A DNA stretch of 64,000 nucleotides from CAYLLN01 sp036496265 (GTDB taxonomy: Bacteria > Planctomycetota > Planctomycetia > Pirellulales > Pirellulaceae): NCBI GenBank assembly GCA_036496265.1, contig DASXLL010000338.1:1-64000 (forward strand). Reading direction: 5' to 3'. Shown here piece after piece: positions 59,145-64,000 of the stretch (its first letter is position 1; each line of letters begins with the position of its first letter). The translations under genes and the position numbers were made by a program. The notes beneath the pieces were generated by a model that saw only the letters and a list, made by a program, of their open reading frames with translations, did no database searches and had not been told where the DNA came from.

Positions 59145-59897
59145 CTATTTCCCCCCCATCAGCTCTTTCACCTTGGACTCGATCGATTCGGCCCAGATGC
59201 GGTAGCTCTTTTCGTTGAGATGCAGCAGGTCAGGCATAATTTCTCGACTGAGCGTTCCATCCGGTTCGAGGAATTTCGGGCCAATGTCCATGTAAAAGAC
59301 GTTTTTGTTATCGGCCAACTTTTGGATGATGGCGTTTGCGCCTTCGTTTACCTTGCGGTTTTTGTCGTCTGTTAATCCCTTCTCTGTCTTACTCTTATCT
59401 GCGTTGAGATTCAGTCCCCGCGGAAAAATTCCGAGGACAAGCACCTTGGTGTTCGGCAGCTTCGCGCGGAGCTTCTCGACGATCAGCTTGACGCCTTCGG
59501 CGATCTGCTCCGACGTATTGCCTGCTGACGCATTATTGGTCCCGATCATGAGCACCGCCAGCTTGGGATTGATGCCGTCGATGTTGCCATGATCGAGCCG
59601 CCACAGGACATGCTGCGTGCGATCGCCGCCAATGCCGAGGTTCACCGCGTTGCGCTTGCCATAAAACTCATCCCAAACTTTTTTGCCCGCGTTCTCCCAG
59701 CCGGCTGTGATCGAGTCACCAATGAAAATCAGATCGACATTCCCTTGCTTGACCCGCTCGTTGAAAGACTCATGCCGCTTCATCCACGTGCCCTCGCGCG
59801 GGGCAGGGACAATGGCATCGTTTTGTTGGGCGAACGAGGCAGAAACGGAGACGGTCGCCAGTAGGACGGCGGCAAAAAATCGACGACACAGGGCCAT
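59145..59897 (-). CDS. secreted SGNH/GDSL hydrolase
   Basis: 250 residues with a signal peptide (FFAAVLLATVSVSASFA). Block I is DLIFIGDSITAGWENAG (catalytic Ser), block II the Gly in GIGGDRT, block III the Asn in MIGTNNASAG and the C-terminal D-x-x-H is MPDLLHLNEKSY. This full set marks an active esterase, of the platelet-activating-factor acetylhydrolase-like type. Likely an exported carbohydrate or lipid deacetylase. Its ATG 59897 is followed upstream by a 236-base gap with no clear gene. Neighbouring genes give no pathway. Confidence 0.93.
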   Translation of the reverse strand: MALCRRFFAAVLLATVSVSASFAQQNDAIVPAPREGTWMKRHESFNERVKQGNVDLIFIGDSITAGWENAGKKVWDEFYGKRNAVNLGIGGDRTQHVLWRLDHGNIDGINPKLAVLMIGTNNASAGNTSEQIAEGVKLIVEKLRAKLPNTKVLVLGIFPRGLNLNADKSKTEKGLTDDKNRKVNEGANAIIQKLADNKNVFYMDIGPKFLEPDGTLSREIMPDLLHLNEKSYRIWAESIESKVKELMGGK

Positions 59898-60133
59898 GTT
59901 GCGGCTCCAAAAATGAGGGGAATTTGGTATCCGGTCACAATACCGTGCGGCTCCGGAGGGTCAACCGGAGGCGAAAAATCGCGATTTTTGCCGCGAACGG
60001 TGGTTCACCCGATTACTCGGGGGCCTGACAGTGCCCCACCCGACTTTTCTAACAAACTTGACATCTAGCACTCCGGCAAAGCACACTGCTTATTACTACC
60101 AGGGGTGCGGCAACATTGAAGAGAAGGTGTGCA

Positions 60134-61879
60134 ATGGCTCGTTGGAACTTTGCGCGGCGGTCGCGGTACGTGCGGCTCGCTTTGGCGTCGGCTTATTTGG
60201 TATTCATGGCGGCGCCGCTTGCTTTTGCCGGCGACCCGACAACGGATGTCGCGGCTCGGCTGGCAGCGGGGGAATTTGGTCCGGCAATTGAAGCCGCCAG
60301 CGCCATCAAGGACCCAGCTGTTCGAGATAACGCTTTGGCGAACGTGGCGGCCAAACAGGCGAAAAGCGGCGCGCGACGGGCGGCGCTCGAAACGGTCGGC
60401 GACGTTTCCAGCGACTTGGCTCGCAAGTCGATCCTGAGCAGCATGGCGGCCAGTTACGGCCCGAATACCAAAAACAACACCGGCGCACGCGGCGGCGCGG
60501 CCATGGCCGATTTCGATTCGCTCATCGAGCTGATCACGACGACGCTGAAGCCCGACTCGTGGGACGACGTCGGCGGCCCGGGCGCAGTCGATCAATTTGC
60601 TGGCGGAGTTTATGTCGATGCGATCGGCTTGCTGCAAAAGCTGCCGCCAAACACCAACCGCTCGCTGGTTGCACTGCACAAAGCCAGCCTGGAAGCGGGA
60701 CAAACGAGCGATCCTCGCCGCGAAGCTGGCCTACGCAAGGTCTCGCTGACACGACTCGAACGCGAAGTACAGCTCTTGCACGCTCAAGGCCGCGATCCGA
60801 GCGAAGCGATGCAGACGCTCGCCGGCCTGAAGCGAGTGAAATACCTCCTCGTCTATCCCGAATCGGGCGATATCGTGATCGCGGGTCCCGCCGGCAACTG
60901 GCATCGCGATCTTGAAGGCCGCTTTGTTGATGACAGCGGAGCGCCGGTGCTGAACCTCGACGATCTCGTCGTCACGCTGCGAAATTCACTGACGGACAAC
61001 GGCCGCTTCGGCTGCTCGATCAATCCGCGTCAGGATAATCTGGCGGCGGCTAAGGCCGTCAACGACAAATGGTCCAAGGAGCCGCTCAAAACGGGTCAGC
61101 GGCAGAAATGGCTCGCTGAATTTCGGGACGCCATGGGGCAACAGGATATTACGGTTCACGGGATCGATCCGCGGACGCGAGCGGGCCGGATTCTCATCGA
61201 GGCCGATTATCGAATGAAGCTGGTCGGCATCGGCCTGGAAGAAGGCACGCTCGGTGTCGCCAGCTACTTGAGCACCGTGGAGGCCGCCAAAGACGGCAAT
61301 CCACTGCCGATGAACGTGCTCCGTTGGTGGTTCACGCTCAATTACGACGCGCTGGCCGCCACCGATAAGCGCGACGCTTTCGAATTGCGCGGCCCCGGCG
61401 TGAAAGTGCTCAGCGAAAACGAAATGCTCACTGAGCGCGGTGAGCGGGTGCATACCGGTGACAGTGACGAGCTTACCAAGCGGTTCGCCGATTCATTTAC
61501 CAAGCATTTCGACAAGTTGGCAGTCAAGTATCCGATCTACGCCGAGTTGCGGAACGTGTTCGATCTGGCACTCGTCGCGGCTGTCATTCAAAGCCACGAC
61601 CTCGCTGGTCAAGTTGGCTGGCACATGACTCATTTCGGGCCCAACGGCGAATATTCGCCAATTCTGGCCACCGCTCCCAAAGAAGTGGAATCGGTCATGA
61701 ACCATCGCGTCATCGGCAACAAGCACGTCATTGCCGCCGTCAGCGGCGGAGTTCGCGTCGAAACGAGCACTGTGGCCGCGAAAGATACGGTGAAGACCGA
61801 CGCATCTGGGTCGATCTCCAGCGACCGCAACGCGAACCAACCCAAGCAACTCGATCGCCGCACTTGGTGGTGGGACTAA
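60134..61879 (+). CDS. DUF1598 secreted protein
   Basis: 581 residues from ATG 60134, with GAGAAGG upstream; the TTG at 60116 is less likely. A twin-arginine-like leader with a hydrophobic run (FARRSRYVRLALASAYLVFMA) suggests export. The middle and C-terminal parts carry DUF1598-type text: KRVKYLLVYPESGDIVIAGPAG, FGCSINPRQDNLAAAK, KLVGIGLEEG and LGVASYLSTVEAAK, then MTHFGPNGEYSPILATAPKEVES. DUF1598 is confined largely to planctomycetes and has no known function. Possible role in the cell envelope is inference. It is convergent with the DUF900 lipoprotein gene across a repeat-rich 139-base gap. Confidence 0.88.
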   Translation: MARWNFARRSRYVRLALASAYLVFMAAPLAFAGDPTTDVAARLAAGEFGPAIEAASAIKDPAVRDNALANVAAKQAKSGARRAALETVGDVSSDLARKSILSSMAASYGPNTKNNTGARGGAAMADFDSLIELITTTLKPDSWDDVGGPGAVDQFAGGVYVDAIGLLQKLPPNTNRSLVALHKASLEAGQTSDPRREAGLRKVSLTRLEREVQLLHAQGRDPSEAMQTLAGLKRVKYLLVYPESGDIVIAGPAGNWHRDLEGRFVDDSGAPVLNLDDLVVTLRNSLTDNGRFGCSINPRQDNLAAAKAVNDKWSKEPLKTGQRQKWLAEFRDAMGQQDITVHGIDPRTRAGRILIEADYRMKLVGIGLEEGTLGVASYLSTVEAAKDGNPLPMNVLRWWFTLNYDALAATDKRDAFELRGPGVKVLSENEMLTERGERVHTGDSDELTKRFADSFTKHFDKLAVKYPIYAELRNVFDLALVAAVIQSHDLAGQVGWHMTHFGPNGEYSPILATAPKEVESVMNHRVIGNKHVIAAVSGGVRVETSTVAAKDTVKTDASGSISSDRNANQPKQLDRRTWWWD

Positions 61880-61895
61880 TCGGCAGGCTCACTAT

Positions 61896-62007
61896 TTCAA
61901 TTGCCGGGTTCAATAGCCGGGTTCAATTGCCGGGAGCAAACTTGCTCCCGGTGAATCGGCCGTGGAGTTTTCAACTCGCGGAAGTCCGGGACCAGGTTTG
62001 GTCCCGG
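61896..62007. repeat. 13-base tandem repeat plus three hairpins
   Basis: TTCAATTGCCGGG, TTCAATAGCCGGG and TTCAATTGCCGGG run in direct tandem (61896-61934). They run into CCGGGAGCAAACTTGCTCCCGG (61930-61951), a perfect hairpin; then GGAGTTTTCAACTCGCGG (from about 61964) and a second perfect hairpin CCGGGACCAGGTTTGGTCCCGG (61986-62007). All lie between convergent stop codons, so they could end transcription from both sides, or they are several compact repeats gathered at one site. Confidence 0.85.
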
Positions 62008-62018
62008 CTAGGACGTAA

Positions 62019-63833
62019 TCATCTCGTCTGTGAAGCGCTCTCCGCCGCCGCCGTCCTCGCCGGTTGAAAAATCCAATACGTCAACCCGTCCCGTTCCGCC
62101 GGCGATAACCATGTCCGATCTCGCGGCGGCACCGCGCCCGTGAGCAGCGCTTTGAGGTCGTTCAGCACCGGGTGGCTGCTTCCATAATAGGAGTGGCCAA
62201 AAAAACTTTGATCGATGGCGGTGACGTCGATCGTGTCGATGCCGGCGAGCACCGTCAGGCCCTCGCCCGCATCGCCGGCCCGCGGCTGGCGATGAATGAA
62301 TTGCGAAGCGAGCAGCGCTTCGTCGTGCGACGAGGCATAGAGCGTCAGGCCGCGGGCCGTTTTCTGCATGGCTGGCGCGATGTTGTTGCGGAAATCGTCG
62401 GCGTCGATATCCGGCGCCGCGAGAATGACCTGGTTGAACAATCGGGCCTGGTCGTGCATTTCCAGCTCGATCTCGCGCAGCGCTGCAGCTAGCGCTCGAT
62501 TGCCCATGCTATGGGCGACCAGGTTCACTGATTGGGCCTGGCTCTCTTTGACGATCTCCAACAAAAACTGTTTCAGATGCGGCACGCTCCAGGCGACGTT
62601 CGTCTCGTCGGCCGGATAGGTGAAGATGAATTTGTCGTTCGCCGGCCAACTGAAGAAAATCGGCGCGCCTTCGAATTTGAGATCGTGGTGAATCTGCGCC
62701 GTGCGGAGGGCGGCGTCTTCGAAGGAGACGTTGAAGCCGTGGACGAAAACAAATAATTCGCGGTGAGCCGATTGTTTCACGCGTTGTCGCAACAGGTCGT
62801 AAAACTTCGGATTCGCCAGCCGCTCGGTTTTCTGTAAAACGAGGTGACGGCAGACGTCCTCGGTAATCTCCAATCGCAGGACCGAAGGCGTTTCAACCTC
62901 GCCCACGACGTGCGTGTGCGGAATGGTGACCTCGCAGCGGCCGACCTCGATGCGGCCGTCGGGCGAGCGGTCCGTCGTGTATCGCGGGCCTTGGTGATTC
63001 GCGCCGCGAAGGCGCGACAACACCTCATCGACCGCGTCGTAACCCAGCAACAGGCAAGCCGCCAGTCCCGTCACAGCCACGCTGCCCAGCAACCAGTTGC
63101 GATGTTTGATGCCAATGACAACCAGGCCAACGCCGAGCCCGGCAACCAAAAGCGTGGGCAAAAACTGGAGCAGCAAATGCCCCACGTCGCTGGCCTTTTG
63201 CGCGCCGGCCAATCGATCCGTCCCATACAGCACCTCCACAACGTCACAGTTGCTTTCGTCTTCAACCGTTTTAGCCGGCGTTTCGGCTTTGAATGCCACA
63301 GGCGGTCCTGATGGCGATGCTCCACCGCCGAGGATGGCACGCCCCGCCGCACCGCCTTTGGCGTCGCGCTGTTCAATGGGACTGCCGCCGCCTAGCGGGG
63401 CTGTAGACGGTGGTACAGTGCCTTGCGGCGCTAGTCGCGGCGAAGCGTCAGTCCGTAGCGGATTTTGGTCGCGCGTTTCGGCGGAGCCAAACAAATTCTC
63501 CTGGCCGCTTTGAGTGCCGGGTGAACCAAACGCCCCCAGCACCGTAGCACCCTGCAATTCTTCGAGCGCCTTGCGGCGAACCTCGTCTGCACGTGCCCGC
63601 GCGGCCAGAGCATGCTGCTGCTGCGCAGCTATCGCTTCATTGTCGGGTGCCGCAGCCATCGCAGGCCCAGCAGCCGGCATTTGGCTGGTGTCCGAACTGG
63701 AAACAGCCGGCGCACGCATTTCCGCCTTCACCGGCGCAGCCGCACCAGCCGTCGGTGGCGGTGATTTGTCCCGGCTGCAGCCAGTGATTATCAGCGCAAT
63801 CAGTGTGGGCAGAAAAAGCAGTCGCCGATCCAT
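62019..63833 (-). CDS. lipoprotein with DUF900 alpha/beta hydrolase domain
   Basis: 604 residues. The lipobox LIITGCS (Cys19) marks a lipoprotein. Residues 25-200 are low-complexity Ala/Pro/Gly with coiled-coil-like parts. A membrane segment pair (about 220-262: LLVAGLGVGLVVIGIK and LLGSVAVTGLAACLLLG) follows, then DUF900: ELFVFVHGFNVSFEDAALRT, the nucleophile VNLVAHSMGNRALAAALREI, and His near SFFGHSYYGSSHPVLNDL. DUF900 hydrolases have unknown substrates. Start ATG 63833. A lipid anchor plus internal membrane helices is unusual. It is preceded by another minus-strand gene. Confidence 0.9.
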   Translation of the reverse strand: MDRRLLFLPTLIALIITGCSRDKSPPPTAGAAAPVKAEMRAPAVSSSDTSQMPAAGPAMAAAPDNEAIAAQQQHALAARARADEVRRKALEELQGATVLGAFGSPGTQSGQENLFGSAETRDQNPLRTDASPRLAPQGTVPPSTAPLGGGSPIEQRDAKGGAAGRAILGGGASPSGPPVAFKAETPAKTVEDESNCDVVEVLYGTDRLAGAQKASDVGHLLLQFLPTLLVAGLGVGLVVIGIKHRNWLLGSVAVTGLAACLLLGYDAVDEVLSRLRGANHQGPRYTTDRSPDGRIEVGRCEVTIPHTHVVGEVETPSVLRLEITEDVCRHLVLQKTERLANPKFYDLLRQRVKQSAHRELFVFVHGFNVSFEDAALRTAQIHHDLKFEGAPIFFSWPANDKFIFTYPADETNVAWSVPHLKQFLLEIVKESQAQSVNLVAHSMGNRALAAALREIELEMHDQARLFNQVILAAPDIDADDFRNNIAPAMQKTARGLTLYASSHDEALLASQFIHRQPRAGDAGEGLTVLAGIDTIDVTAIDQSFFGHSYYGSSHPVLNDLKALLTGAVPPRDRTWLSPAERDGLTYWIFQPARTAAAESASQTR

Positions 63834-63868
63834 GGCATTACTCCCAGAAATGGCCGCCGGCGCACGAG

Positions 63869-64000
63869 CTATCGCTGGCGCGAATTGCGGCGACGGATAT
63901 TAAGAAGGCCGCTCGAACGCAGCCAGCCCATTTGCGATTGCATGCCTGCTAGCAGCGGGCGAATTTTGCCGCTGGTATGCTGAGGCGCGCTGACTTGTCC
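63869..64000 (-). CDS. 3' end of an unidentified minus-strand gene
   Basis: The frame is open from the window edge (64000) to a TAG at 63869, 43 codons. The visible end is basic and Ser/Arg-rich (LRSSGLLNIRRRNSRQR). No family can be named from so little. The stop is 35 bases before the DUF900 lipoprotein start, so the two may share an operon. If the frame is not real, this stretch is a leader. Confidence 0.4.
   Translation of the reverse strand, partial: GQVSAPQHTSGKIRPLLAGMQSQMGWLRSSGLLNIRRRNSRQR

Noticed and set aside
1..64000. tRNA, rRNA, tmRNA or SRP RNA genes
   Set aside because: I scanned the gaps by eye for T-arm sequences and CCA-like ends and found none; a covariance-model scan would be decisive.

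Overview
The window looks like chromosomal DNA of a planctomycete, probably from the Pirellula/Blastopirellula side of the phylum. The evidence is the protein content: two DUF1501 proteins, a DUF1549/DUF1553 cytochrome-type protein, a giant PVC-type cytochrome, a DUF1598 protein, a formylglycine sulfatase, a secreted subtilase whose N-terminus carries the planctomycete LEDRRLL-type motif, EF-hand and dockerin modules, and a FloA flotillin. Base composition is GC-rich. No rRNA, tRNA, CRISPR array, prophage or transposase was recognised. The assignment is by inspection, not by a database search.

Layout. 1-9.97 kb: end of an EF-hand protein, floA, a pair of secreted secretin-fold paralogues, a hydroxyacid dehydrogenase, a YhdT/PanF-like permease pair and an unknown protein. 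9.97-16.9 kb: ankyrin protein, cobL, a PGDH-like dehydrogenase, iscA-like and iscS genes, a secreted hydrolase and an SDR lacking its catalytic lysine. 16.9-22.5 kb: DUF1501, a 1060-residue diheme beta-propeller protein and a hydrolase. 22.5-26.8 kb: rpsB-tsf-pyrH translation/nucleotide operon with a MazF-type toxin-antitoxin pair wedged between tsf and pyrH, then a Uma2 endonuclease-like gene.

26.8-34.6 kb holds the most interesting unit: a minus-strand operon of PspA/IM30, a double AAA+ ATPase, a small helical protein, a membrane-anchored substrate-binding protein fused to an OmpA peptidoglycan-binding domain, an ABC permease, an ABC ATPase and a membrane coiled-coil protein. Several genes overlap or nearly touch. 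I read it as a candidate envelope-maintenance or envelope-sensing system powered by an ABC transporter. 34.9-39.7 kb: DUF1549/DUF1553, a secreted metallo-beta-lactamase-fold protein and DUF1501 as one operon. 39.7-46 kb: mgtE, sulfatase, secreted subtilase. 46-53.3 kb (minus): a HEAT/receiver-like secreted protein coupled to argH, leuB-like dehydrogenase, methyltransferase and NCS2-type permease. 53.6-55.3 kb: ECF sigma factor and a fused anti-sigma/prepilin-like protein. 55.4-64 kb: D-aminoacylase, a decayed extracellular-protein gene, RluA-type synthase, SGNH hydrolase, DUF1598 protein, DUF900 lipoprotein and the end of another gene.

A second theme runs through the window: intergenic repeats of at least three kinds. 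First, long hairpins whose arms are made of repeated short words (TTGAAC, AATGAC, GTGAGT, GAACC, CGAAGCACGAA, AATTCTG, the GCGCAAAG type). Second, compact perfect hairpins. Third, the AACCCGAMGCGYAAGCGAGG repeat. In two genes (iscS, the SAM methyltransferase) such DNA is read in frame inside the protein, and in a third (8676-9968) it forms the N-terminus. Coding starts were chosen by ATG/GTG position, signal peptides and overlaps; many ORFs extend upstream through non-ATG starts that I trimmed.
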